NCBI GenBank assembly: GCA_964541155.1
Contig: CAZIPC010000006.1
Span: 62,001 to 126,000 of the forward strand
DNA: 64,000 nucleotides
Direction of reading: 5' to 3'
Origin: UBA4416 sp964541155
GTDB taxonomy: Bacteria; Bacteroidota; Bacteroidia; B-17B0; Aurantibacillaceae
A program made the translations under genes and the position numbers. The notes beneath the pieces were generated by a model. It ran no database searches and was not told where the DNA came from. It saw only the letters and a program-made list of their open reading frames with translations. The number at the start of each line of letters is the position of its first letter. Within the stretch, counting starts at the first letter, position 1. Below, piece after piece: positions 46,119-53,411 of the stretch.

Positions 46119-47197
46119 TGATAACTATGATAAGAGCACCATATATAGAATTTGAACAACCAATTGGTACATTTTATTTGTCAAAATTAAATGCACTAGA
46201 TTTAATTCGAATAGTTGATATAACTCCTAGAAGTGAATCAGATTTAGCTGTTCAAAGAGATGAAAACAAAAAAAGAATTAATGAAATTTCTGAGTACTGT
46301 TCCGACCCAGATGCAACATTTCCGACTCCAATAATTATTAGTGTTTATGACACAATACAGTATAATTCCGCTGATAATTATTTTGAATTTCCGTTAGACT
46401 CTAAAATCGGTCAAGTTCTTGATGGTCAACACAGACTAAAGGGAATCATAAAATCTGATTTAGCTGATAAATTTGAATTACCTGTTGTTTTTATGTTTAA
46501 TTTGATTGAAGAAGAAAAAGCCTATGTATTCTCAATAATCAATAGCAAACAAACAAAAGTTAGTATGAGTTTGATTTATGATCTCTTTTCGTTATCTAAA
46601 TCCAGAAGTCCTCAAAAAACAATTCACGAAGTAGCTAGAACATTAAATAATTTAAAATCTTCGGCTTTTTATAACAGATTAAAAATGTTAGGTAAAAAAA
46701 GCGAAGGACAAGATTTCGCTACTCTTTCGCAAGGTACTTTTGTAAAATATGTTTTAACATTGATATCAAAAGATCCTGAATCTGACCAAATAAAACTAAA
46801 AAACAACCTAGAAATTAATCAAGTAGAATCATTACCATTGAGAAGTTACTTTATTAATATGGAAGATGAAGTATTAATTAAAGTGATTAACAATACATTT
46901 AATGGCGTAAAAAATGCTTTCCCTAACGAATGGGAAAATCCTAATTCGAACATATTGTGGAAAACTACTGGATTCGGAGCAATAATTAAATCATTCAATA
47001 ATATTTATAAGATTGGTGATTATAATAACGACTTATCCGAATCTTTTTTTACACAAATTTTTATTCATTTTAGAGAATATATAAATGAAAAAGAAATAGA
47101 ATTGACAAGTTTACATTTTACTTCAAATGAGCAACAACAAACTAGACTTAGCAATCTAATTAATGAGGCTTTAGAAACATTTGTATTTGAGAAATAA
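46118..47197 (+). CDS. DGQHR domain protein (DndB-like)
   Basis: 359 residues. The family signature DGQHR is at residues 102-106 in GQVLDGQHRLKG, preceded by a segment DENKKRINEISEYC and followed at about 137 by the second conserved motif VFSIINSKQTKVSMSLIYDL. DGQHR proteins include DndB of the phosphorothioate DNA modification system and proteins of the 7-deazaguanine (Dpd) islands, where they sense or bind modified or target DNA; enzymatic details remain unclear. Here no dndA, C-E or dpd gene is in the window; the only partner is the upstream membrane protein. Stop at 47197, one base before the right palindromic border. Confidence 0.85.
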   Translation: MITMIRAPYIEFEQPIGTFYLSKLNALDLIRIVDITPRSESDLAVQRDENKKRINEISEYCSDPDATFPTPIIISVYDTIQYNSADNYFEFPLDSKIGQVLDGQHRLKGIIKSDLADKFELPVVFMFNLIEEEKAYVFSIINSKQTKVSMSLIYDLFSLSKSRSPQKTIHEVARTLNNLKSSAFYNRLKMLGKKSEGQDFATLSQGTFVKYVLTLISKDPESDQIKLKNNLEINQVESLPLRSYFINMEDEVLIKVINNTFNGVKNAFPNEWENPNSNILWKTTGFGAIIKSFNNIYKIGDYNNDLSESFFTQIFIHFREYINEKEIELTSLHFTSNEQQQTRLSNLINEALETFVFEK

Positions 47198-47198
47198 C

Positions 47199-47330
47199 TG
47201 CCTACAACAGCAGTTTGGCAAAATGGCGGGTTTAGTGCTAAAATCAAAGTCAGTTTTTCAAATAAACTTTGGTGCTAAATTGAAAGTAAACATCTTGAAA
47301 TCCACCACTTCGCCAAGCTGCAAAACGTTA
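47199..47330. repeat. Long imperfect palindrome at the right border of the DGQHR cassette
   Basis: Begins with TGCCTACAAC (47199-47208), the inverse of GTTGTAGGCA at 45447-45456. Arms 47210-47229 and 47302-47321 pair at 16 of 20 positions, and inner segments (CAAAGT 47245-47250 with ACTTTG 47266-47271; TTTAG with CTAAA) pair further. GTGCTAAA occurs twice inside. The element ends in AACGTTA, whose TTA is the stop of the neighbouring ABC gene. It therefore fills the whole gap between two stop codons. Confidence 0.65.
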
Positions 47331-48047
47331 TTCTTTTAGTCTTGATTTGTAGGTAGTAATGTTTGTGTTGTTGTTATCAGATTCTATTTTTCCATCTTTT
47401 AGTCTCACAATACGGTGGGCGTGTGCGGCAATGTCTTCTTCGTGAGTTACTAAAATAATGGTATTGCCATTAGTGTGTATGTCTTCCAGTAAGCCCATAA
47501 TTTCTATGGATGTTTTACTATCTAGGTTTCCGGTTGGTTCATCGGCTAATATAATGGCAGGGTTATTTACTAACGCTCTGGCAATAGCCACACGTTGCCT
47601 TTGTCCACCCGATAGTTCGTTAGGTTTATGGCTTAAACGGTTGCTTAGCCCAACTTGCTCAAGCACTTTGTTTGCCATGGCTTGTCGTTGTGTTTTATCA
47701 ATGCCTGCATATACTAAGGGTAGCATCACGTTTTCTAAAGTAGTGGCGCGAGGCAGTAAATTAAAAGTTTGAAACACAAAGCCAATTTGTTTGTTACGCA
47801 CTTCGGCTAATTCGTTATCACTCATTGTAGCAACTGCTAAATGGTTAAGTATATACTCGCCAGATGTAGGAGTATCCAAACAGCCCAACATATTCATAAG
47901 GGTAGATTTTCCGCTACCACTTGGCCCCATAAGAGCTACGTATTCGTTTTTGTAAATGTTTAATGTAACACCACTCAGCGCATGAATTTCTTCGGTGCCA
48001 ATTTTATATTCTTTTTTGATATCAATTAATTGAATAATGGGTTCCAT
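47328..48047 (-). CDS. ABC transporter ATP-binding protein (MacB/LolD type)
   Basis: 239 residues. Walker A GPSGSGKST, Q-loop VFQTFNLLPRAT (the LLP motif is typical of MacB/LolD/FtsE-like ATPases), signature LSGGQRQR, Walker B ILADEPTGNLDSKT, and His switch VTHEEDIAAHA. It would energise a permease of the FtsX/MacB type, which is not encoded in the window. The gene ends inside the terminal bases of the right cassette border. Confidence 0.92.
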   Translation of the reverse strand: MEPIIQLIDIKKEYKIGTEEIHALSGVTLNIYKNEYVALMGPSGSGKSTLMNMLGCLDTPTSGEYILNHLAVATMSDNELAEVRNKQIGFVFQTFNLLPRATTLENVMLPLVYAGIDKTQRQAMANKVLEQVGLSNRLSHKPNELSGGQRQRVAIARALVNNPAIILADEPTGNLDSKTSIEIMGLLEDIHTNGNTIILVTHEEDIAAHAHRIVRLKDGKIESDNNNTNITTYKSRLKE

Positions 48048-48059
48048 AGTGTAAATATA

Positions 48060-48093
48060 AAATAAATTGAGAAATCAATTTCTCAATTTATTT
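48060..48093. promoter_or_regulatory. 16-base palindrome upstream of the ABC ATPase gene
   Basis: AAATAAATTGAGAAAT and ATTTCTCAATTTATTT are inverted copies separated by only CA, a nearly continuous 34-base palindrome. It lies 13-46 bases upstream of the ABC gene ATG (48047). The tiny loop favours a dimeric repressor operator over a terminator, but no regulator is identified. Confidence 0.5.
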
Positions 48094-48144
48094 TATTGGT
48101 AGTTGTTGTGTTTTAACGGAAGCATGCTTATGCCAATGATGTGT

Positions 48145-48178
48145 AAAAAACAAAGCCCAGTGTTTAAACTGAGCTTTG
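48145..48178 (-). terminator. Intrinsic terminator of the coiled-coil lipoprotein
   Basis: On the reverse strand CAAAGCTCAGT, loop TTAAAC or so, ACTGGGCTTTG with a T-run (TTTTTT) after it. The stem has one mismatch. Ends the lipoprotein transcript. Confidence 0.8.
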
Positions 48179-48205
48179 AGGTGTAATGATGGTTTAGGTT
48201 AAACC

Positions 48206-49066
48206 TTATTCGGTAATAATTACTAAGTATTTAGAGTTCGACCAAAATTCTTCAGCATCTAAAATTTCAATTTTTTCAATAGTTTTATCTCCAACTAGTT
48301 TATAAGAGTTAGATGGGTGGTTGGTAACAAGTTTAACTTTTTTAGCACCAATGTTAATAGATGTTACTTGCGATGCATCAATTTTAGTGAAATACTCTTT
48401 ATTAAAATCATCTTTTAATTTAGTTGATTTACCCATTCCAATAAAACCACCGTCTTTAGTAATTACATTTTTTTCTTTTAATTCTTTAGATGTACCAAAG
48501 GCATAAAAAGCTTTGTTTAATTTTTCGGTTTTTGCAGAGCTTTCAGCTTCAACAATTTCAAGGTTCATTACAATATTGCTTAACTCAATATTTTTAGCCT
48601 CTAGCTGAGATTTTAATTCGGCAATTTCGCCATCTTTAGCATCAATTTGAGCTTGTAAAGTAGCAATCATTTGCTCTAAACCACTAATTTTAGAATTAGC
48701 TTTCTTTAATTTTTTAGTTAAAGAGTTAATTCTGTTTTTGTTTTTAGCAAGTAAGTCATAAATAGCCTGAATGTCTTCTTTAATAGACTCTTCTTTACTT
48801 TTTACATCGCCACTTTTAGCACTTACAGTAACAATTTTTTCTTTTTCTTTAATAGCTGTTAAGTTATCTTGAATTTCATTAAATGAATTTACAAATTCTT
48901 GAATGGCAGCTTCTTTTTCAGTTAATTTGCCTGATAATTCACCATTAACGCCAGATAAACTGTCTGCTAAAGGATTTTCATCTTTTTCTGACCCACCACA
49001 TGAAATGTTAAACACACTAAAAGCAGAAATAACTGCGGCTACTAAAACTAATTTTATTGTTTTCAT
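48206..49066 (-). CDS. Lipoprotein with long coiled coil
   Basis: 286 residues. Signal peptide and lipobox VFNISCGG (Cys about 23). Residues about 55-195 are a continuous coiled coil (Glu/Lys/Leu heptads such as EIAELKSQLEAKNIELSN), and the C-terminal 80 residues form a compact domain with KKVKLVTNHPSNSYKLVG. No enzymatic motif. Common unassigned lipoprotein type in Bacteroidota. Reverse-strand TACATTTG at 49092-49099 is its likely -7 box. Confidence 0.75.
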   Translation of the reverse strand: MKTIKLVLVAAVISAFSVFNISCGGSEKDENPLADSLSGVNGELSGKLTEKEAAIQEFVNSFNEIQDNLTAIKEKEKIVTVSAKSGDVKSKEESIKEDIQAIYDLLAKNKNRINSLTKKLKKANSKISGLEQMIATLQAQIDAKDGEIAELKSQLEAKNIELSNIVMNLEIVEAESSAKTEKLNKAFYAFGTSKELKEKNVITKDGGFIGMGKSTKLKDDFNKEYFTKIDASQVTSINIGAKKVKLVTNHPSNSYKLVGDKTIEKIEILDAEEFWSNSKYLVIITE

Positions 49067-49091
49067 ATTTATTTTTTAATTTTTTGATTTG

Positions 49092-49099
49092 CAAATGTA
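49092..49099 (-). promoter_or_regulatory. Bacteroidota -7 box (TACATTTG) for the coiled-coil lipoprotein
   Basis: Exact match on the reverse strand, 26 bases before the ATG. No TTG at 19-21 bases. Confidence 0.5.
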
Positions 49100-49212
49100 T
49101 GCATTAATCCCTCAGACTATAATAGGTAACCCCTAAAATTTGCATTTTTTAGTTTTTTAAAATTATGCTATCTAATTTTTTAAAGTATCATAATTAAGTT
49201 TAATTTCGCGTT

Positions 49213-50305
49213 ATGTTTACTACCGATCAACTAAAAGACCTTCACGAACGACATATCGCTCTGAAGGGGTTTCTTTGACTACGATAAAAAAAGTCACGAG
49301 TTAAAGGAACTCGAAGAAAAAACCTTAGATCCAAATTTTTGGACAGATTCGAAAAAAGCCGAAGCTGTTTTAAAAGAAGTCAAATCCAGAAAATCGTGGG
49401 TTAGCTCATACGATAAGCTCACATCAGCAATTGATGATTTAGACACCATGTATGAATTTTTTAAAAGTGGAGATGCAACAGAGGTTGAAGTAGATGAATT
49501 GTATTTGGCCGCATTAAAAATTTTAGATGATGTTGAATTTAAAAATATGCTTAACTCGCCCGACGACGCTTTAAGTTGTGTATTGCAAATAAATGCAGGT
49601 GCTGGCGGTACAGAAAGTTGCGATTGGGCAAGTATGCTAGAGCGCATGTATATGATGTGGGCCGAAAAAAATGGGTTTAAATTAACAGAGTTAGATAGAA
49701 CAGATGGAGATGTAGCAGGCATAAAATCAGTATCGATACAAATAGATGGTGATTACGCCTACGGAAATTTAAAAGGAGAAAATGGCGTACATCGTTTAGT
49801 AAGAATTAGTCCTTTTGATAGTAATGCCAAACGCCATACGTCTTTTGCATCAGTTTATGTCTATCCAGTAGTAGATGATACAATTGAAATTAATATACAT
49901 CCGAACGATATTGAAATGAGCACCTCTAGAAGTGGTGGTGCAGGTGGTCAAAACGTTAATAAGGTTGAATCTAAGGTTCAATTAACCCATAAGCCAACAG
50001 GCATTGTAGTGGTTTGCCAAGTAGAACGCTCACAATTAGGTAATCGCGAAAAAGCCATGCAAATGCTGCGTTCACAGCTTTATGAACTTGAAATGAGAAA
50101 ACGCAATGAAGCCAGAGATGCTGTAGAAGAAGGTAAAATGAAAATAGAGTGGGGATCTCAAATACGAAGTTATGTATTACATCCCTATAAAATGGTTAAC
50201 GATCATCGCACAGAACTAAAAATTACAGATGCAGAAAGTGTTTTAAATGGCAATATTGATGAGCTATTAAAAACATTTTTAATGAGTCAGGGTAAACGAA
50301 AATAA
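49213..50305 (+). CDS. prfB: Peptide chain release factor 2, with programmed +1 frameshift
   Basis: Two frames are read as one protein of about 363 residues. Frame one runs 49213-49275 (21 codons, ending ALKGFL) and meets TGA at 49276. After a +1 slip, reading continues with GAC at 49277 into DYDKKSHELKELEEKTLDPNFW and on to 50305. The RF2 anticodon-like tripeptide SPF (VRISPFDSNAKRH) and the peptidyl-release motif GGQ (SRSGGAGGQNVNK) are intact. RF2 autoregulates by frameshifting when it is scarce. The fragment starting at 49448 alone would lack the N domain. Divergent from the coiled-coil lipoprotein. Confidence 0.95.
49264..49279 (+). promoter_or_regulatory. prfB programmed frameshift site
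   Basis: AAGGGGTTTCTTTGAC: a Shine-Dalgarno-like AAGGGG, then TTT CTT TGA C. The CTT TGA C context is that of classic bacterial prfB slip sites. Noteworthy because this genome rarely uses Shine-Dalgarno sequences for starts, yet one is retained here inside the coding region. Confidence 0.93.
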
Positions 50306-50321
50306 TTAGGATAAAATTAAC

Positions 50322-50681
50322 ATGTCAAAAGTTCAAATATTACATAATCCCAGATGTAGTAAAAGCCGTGAGGCATTACATTTATTACAAACACAAAATT
50401 GCGAAGTAGAGATTATAGAATATCTTAAAAAAATACCTACCAAAAAAGAACTTAAAATGATGTTAGATAAGCTAGGCTTAAAAGCCGAAGATATAGTTCG
50501 CAAAAAAGAAGATATTTATTTGAAGAAATTTAAAAACAAAAATTTCACCAATGAAGAATGGATTCAGCTACTTGTAGAAAATCCAATTTTAATAGAAAGA
50601 CCTATTATTATTGATGGATACAAAGCCATAATAGGCAGGCCACCAGAGCTTGTCATAGATTTAGTTAACAGAAAAAAGTAA
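50322..50681 (+). CDS. ArsC/Spx family arsenate reductase-like protein
   Basis: 119 residues, thioredoxin-like fold. The N-terminal HNPRCSKSREAL has catalytic Cys12 with CxxxR spacing, and the C-terminal NPILIERPIIID matches the arsenate-binding Arg segment of ArsC (glutaredoxin-linked). No arsenite pump or ArsR regulator is nearby, so the physiological role may be general thiol chemistry. Between prfB and atpD with no clear functional link. Confidence 0.85.
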   Translation: MSKVQILHNPRCSKSREALHLLQTQNCEVEIIEYLKKIPTKKELKMMLDKLGLKAEDIVRKKEDIYLKKFKNKNFTNEEWIQLLVENPILIERPIIIDGYKAIIGRPPELVIDLVNRKK

Positions 50682-50729
50682 ATTGTGAATAAATTCGGTT
50701 ATTTTATTCGCTTAAAAGTTACATTTTGG

Positions 50730-50760
50730 TTTGTAATTTTAACTTTTAACCCTACATTTG
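50730..50760 (+). promoter_or_regulatory. Strong Bacteroidota promoter (TTTG, 19 bases, TACATTTG) for atpDC
   Basis: TTTG at 50730-50733 and TACATTTG at 50753-50760, spaced by 19 bases. Transcription would begin near 50767, 21 bases before the atpD ATG at 50788. This argues against the in-frame TTG at 50758 as start. A full match at both elements suggests high expression. Confidence 0.8.
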
Positions 50761-50787
50761 CACCCGAATTTAAAAAACACATATAAC

Positions 50788-52293
50788 ATGTCTAACCAAG
50801 TTGGTAAAATTGCTCAAGTTATTGGTCCTGTAGTGGACGTTACATTTGATTTAAATGGTGGAAAACTGCCTAGTATTCTAGATGCATTGGAGATTGTTCG
50901 TTCAGGATCAGCTCCATTAATTTTAGAAGTACAAAAACATATAGGTGAGGATATGGTTCGTACCGTAGCAATGGATAGTACTGATGGTTTATGCCGCGGT
51001 ATGGAAGTAAAAGCTACTGGATCGGCTATAAAAATGCCAATAGGAGATAAAGTAAAAGGACGTTTATTTAACGTTGTAGGTGAGGCTATTGATGGTATTA
51101 ATACAATGTCAAATGCTGATGGTGTATCAATTCACCGTGCTGCTCCAAAGTTCGAAGATTTATCTACTTCTACAGAAGTATTATTTACAGGTATTAAGGT
51201 AATTGATTTGATTGAGCCTTATGCAAAGGGTGGTAAAATTGGATTATTTGGTGGTGCAGGTGTTGGTAAAACCGTATTAATTATGGAATTAGTAAACAAC
51301 ATTGCCAAAGCATACGCTGGTTTATCAGTATTTGCTGGTGTAGGTGAGCGTACACGTGAAGGAAATGATTTACTACGTGAGTTCATCGAATCAGACGTTA
51401 TTAAATACGGAGATGCTTTTAAGCATGATATGGAAAAAGGAGGATGGGATTTATCTAAAGTAGATACTAAAGCTTTAGAAGACTCAAAAGCAACATTGGT
51501 TTTTGGTCAAATGAATGAGCCTCCTGGAGCACGTGCTCGTGTTGCCTTATCAGGATTAACAATGGCTGAATATTTCCGTGATGGAGATGGAACAGGTCCT
51601 GGTCGTGATATCTTATTTTTCGTTGATAACATTTTCCGCTTTACACAAGCAGGAGCTGAGGTATCAGCGTTATTAGGTCGTATGCCATCAGCGGTAGGTT
51701 ATCAGCCAACATTATCAACTGAAATGGGAGCGATGCAAGAGCGTATTACTTCAACTAAAAAAGGTTCAATTACATCAGTACAAGCGGTATATGTGCCGGC
51801 GGATGATTTAACGGATCCAGCGCCAGCAACAACATTTGCTCACTTAGATGCAACAACAGTATTAAGTCGTAAAATTGCTGAGTTAGGTATTTATCCAGCA
51901 GTAGATCCATTAGATTCAACATCTCGTATTTTAACACCTACAGTTATTGGTGATGCACATTATAATTGTGCTCAAAGAGTTAAAAATACATTACAACGTT
52001 ACAAAGAATTACAAGATATTATTGCCATCTTAGGTATGGATGAGTTAAGTGAAGAAGATAAATTGGTAGTACACCGCGCTCGTCGTGTACAACGTTTCTT
52101 ATCACAACCTTTCCATGTTGCAGAGCAATTTACCGGTTTAAAAGGAGTATTAGTTCCAATTGAAGATACTATTAAAGGATTTAATATGATTTTAGATGGT
52201 AAAGTTGATGAATATCCAGAGGCAGCCTTTAACTTAGTGGGTTCTATTGAAGAAGCTATTGAAAAAGGTAAGAAAATTTTAGCAGAAGCTTAA
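50788..52293 (+). CDS. atpD: F-type ATP synthase subunit beta
   Basis: 501 residues. Walker A GGAGVGKT, GVGERTREGNDLL, Walker B region DILFFVDNIFRFTQAGAEVSALLGR and the DELSEEDKLVVHRARR C-terminal part are all intact. Catalytic subunit of F1. In this organism atpD and atpC form their own operon with a separate promoter, apart from the other ATP synthase genes, which are not in the window; this split is common in Bacteroidota. The ATG at 50788 yields MSNQVGKIAQVIGPVVDV. Confidence 0.97.
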   Translation: MSNQVGKIAQVIGPVVDVTFDLNGGKLPSILDALEIVRSGSAPLILEVQKHIGEDMVRTVAMDSTDGLCRGMEVKATGSAIKMPIGDKVKGRLFNVVGEAIDGINTMSNADGVSIHRAAPKFEDLSTSTEVLFTGIKVIDLIEPYAKGGKIGLFGGAGVGKTVLIMELVNNIAKAYAGLSVFAGVGERTREGNDLLREFIESDVIKYGDAFKHDMEKGGWDLSKVDTKALEDSKATLVFGQMNEPPGARARVALSGLTMAEYFRDGDGTGPGRDILFFVDNIFRFTQAGAEVSALLGRMPSAVGYQPTLSTEMGAMQERITSTKKGSITSVQAVYVPADDLTDPAPATTFAHLDATTVLSRKIAELGIYPAVDPLDSTSRILTPTVIGDAHYNCAQRVKNTLQRYKELQDIIAILGMDELSEEDKLVVHRARRVQRFLSQPFHVAEQFTGLKGVLVPIEDTIKGFNMILDGKVDEYPEAAFNLVGSIEEAIEKGKKILAEA

Positions 52294-52305
52294 TATTTTA
52301 AGAAA

Positions 52306-52542
52306 ATGAACTTAGAAATTATAACACCAGATAAAAAAATCTTTGAAGGGCAAGTGAAATCAGCTGTATTTCCGGGCTCGGAAGGTTCTTTTGGATTATT
52401 AAATAACCATGCGGCAATGATTGCTACTTTAAAGAGTGGAACTATCGAGTTAGTAGAAGAAAATAATACCAATCATGCTTTTGAAGTAAAAGGTGGTGTT
52501 GTTGAAGTTTTTAATAATAAAGTGATTGTTTTAGCTGAGTAA
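52306..52542 (+). CDS. atpC: F-type ATP synthase subunit epsilon, short form
   Basis: 78 residues. LEIITPDKKIFEGQVKSAVFPGSEGSFGLLNNHA is the epsilon N-terminal beta-sandwich. The C-terminal two-helix domain that inhibits ATP hydrolysis in E. coli is missing altogether; the gene ends after VVEVFNNKVIVLAE. Short epsilons are usual in the phylum. Twelve bases separate it from atpD and a strong terminator follows. Confidence 0.93.
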   Translation: MNLEIITPDKKIFEGQVKSAVFPGSEGSFGLLNNHAAMIATLKSGTIELVEENNTNHAFEVKGGVVEVFNNKVIVLAE

Positions 52543-52563
52543 TTTTTATTCTCAAAAAAAAAT

Positions 52564-52595
52564 AAAAAGCCTTCGATTTATCGAGGGCTTTTTTT
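52564..52595 (+). terminator. Intrinsic terminator after atpDC
   Basis: AAAAAGCCTTCGAT, short loop, ATCGAGGGCTTTTTTT: a GC-containing stem (one mismatch) followed by seven T. Confidence 0.92.
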
Positions 52596-52999
52596 ATGCA
52601 TTTTTTTTATTTACATAGCATTTACACTCAAAAGCATACTTTTTAGCTACAAAATTTAACCTTATTTTATGAGTTTACACCCTCTTAATAGTGTATTTAT
52701 AAAATTATTTTTTAACTTAACTAATTGATTTTTAATAATTTAATTCTTTTTTAAAGAATTAAATGTACTATATATAACCCTTTGCTAAAATAATTTAGAT
52801 AAAAGTAATTAGTAAAAGTTGTAAATTCGTGGTCCTTTCCATTGAAAACCAATTCCTAAATTTCTTATTACAGAATTAAAATTGATATTATAGATACAAT
52901 ATCACTTTTTTTAATTTTTTGATAAATCATCAGAAATAGGAAATGCTATATAAATAGCAATATGAATTCTTAAATACTAATTTTTAAAAAATTAAAATT
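52596..52999. other. AT-rich gap without recognised genes
   Basis: About 400 bases between the atpC terminator and the small secreted protein. Reading both strands shows no ORF above about 40 codons with convincing composition and no strong hairpin. It probably holds the promoter of the adhesin operon; I could not point to a clear -33/-7 pair. Confidence 0.5.
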
Positions 53000-53398
53000 A
53001 TGAACATAAAAAAGTTATCGTTAATAGGCTTATTAGTTTTCTGTTTTCAGATTAAATCTAAGTCATCAGTTGAATTGGGTAAAGTTAATTTACAAAAAAT
53101 ACCATTTCAAAAATTAGCTGGTGAATGTCAAATTTTAATAGAAAACAATTTAATATTAAAAATTGAGCTTGTTGACGGGAAGAGATTACTAAGAGTATCT
53201 TTCAATGGAAATGAAGGTAGCGATGGCACATTAAAAATATATGATGATTCAAAAAAGTTAGTAATAGAATCTAATTTTGAATTAATAAAATATCCATATT
53301 ATGCTACAGTGGATATTACAAATCTTGCCTTTGGAAAATACACTGCGAGTCTTATAACAAAGCAAAACATTCACACATCAGTATTAACTATCAATTAA
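53000..53398 (+). CDS. Small secreted beta-rich protein upstream of the giant adhesin
   Basis: 132 residues. Signal peptide (LIGLLVFCFQIKSKS), then a single predicted beta-sandwich: RLLRVSFNGNEGSDGTLKIYDDS, LVIESNFELIKYPYYATVDITNLAFGKYTASLITKQ. The final strands resemble a T9SS-type C-terminal or Ig-like fold (GKYTASL), but it is too short to carry a separate passenger. Only 13 bases separate its stop from the adhesin ATG, so the two are probably co-expressed. Family not recognised. Confidence 0.65.
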   Translation: MNIKKLSLIGLLVFCFQIKSKSSVELGKVNLQKIPFQKLAGECQILIENNLILKIELVDGKRLLRVSFNGNEGSDGTLKIYDDSKKLVIESNFELIKYPYYATVDITNLAFGKYTASLITKQNIHTSVLTIN

Positions 53399-53411
53399 TT
53401 TTTTTATATAA

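Noticed and set aside
45286..47330. Insertion sequence or prophage fragment carrying the DGQHR pair
   Set aside because: No transposase, integrase or phage gene is present, and no target duplication was seen; only palindromic borders.
49294..49722. Reverse-strand frame of 142 codons opposite prfB
   Set aside because: Antisense shadow of a conserved gene; no family resemblance.
49448..50305. Shorter RF2 reading frame considered as a truncated pseudogene
   Set aside because: The upstream 5' part with the standard frameshift site restores a full-length RF2.
50322..50681. Arsenic resistance operon
   Set aside because: Only the ArsC-like gene is present; no arsB, acr3 or arsR nearby.
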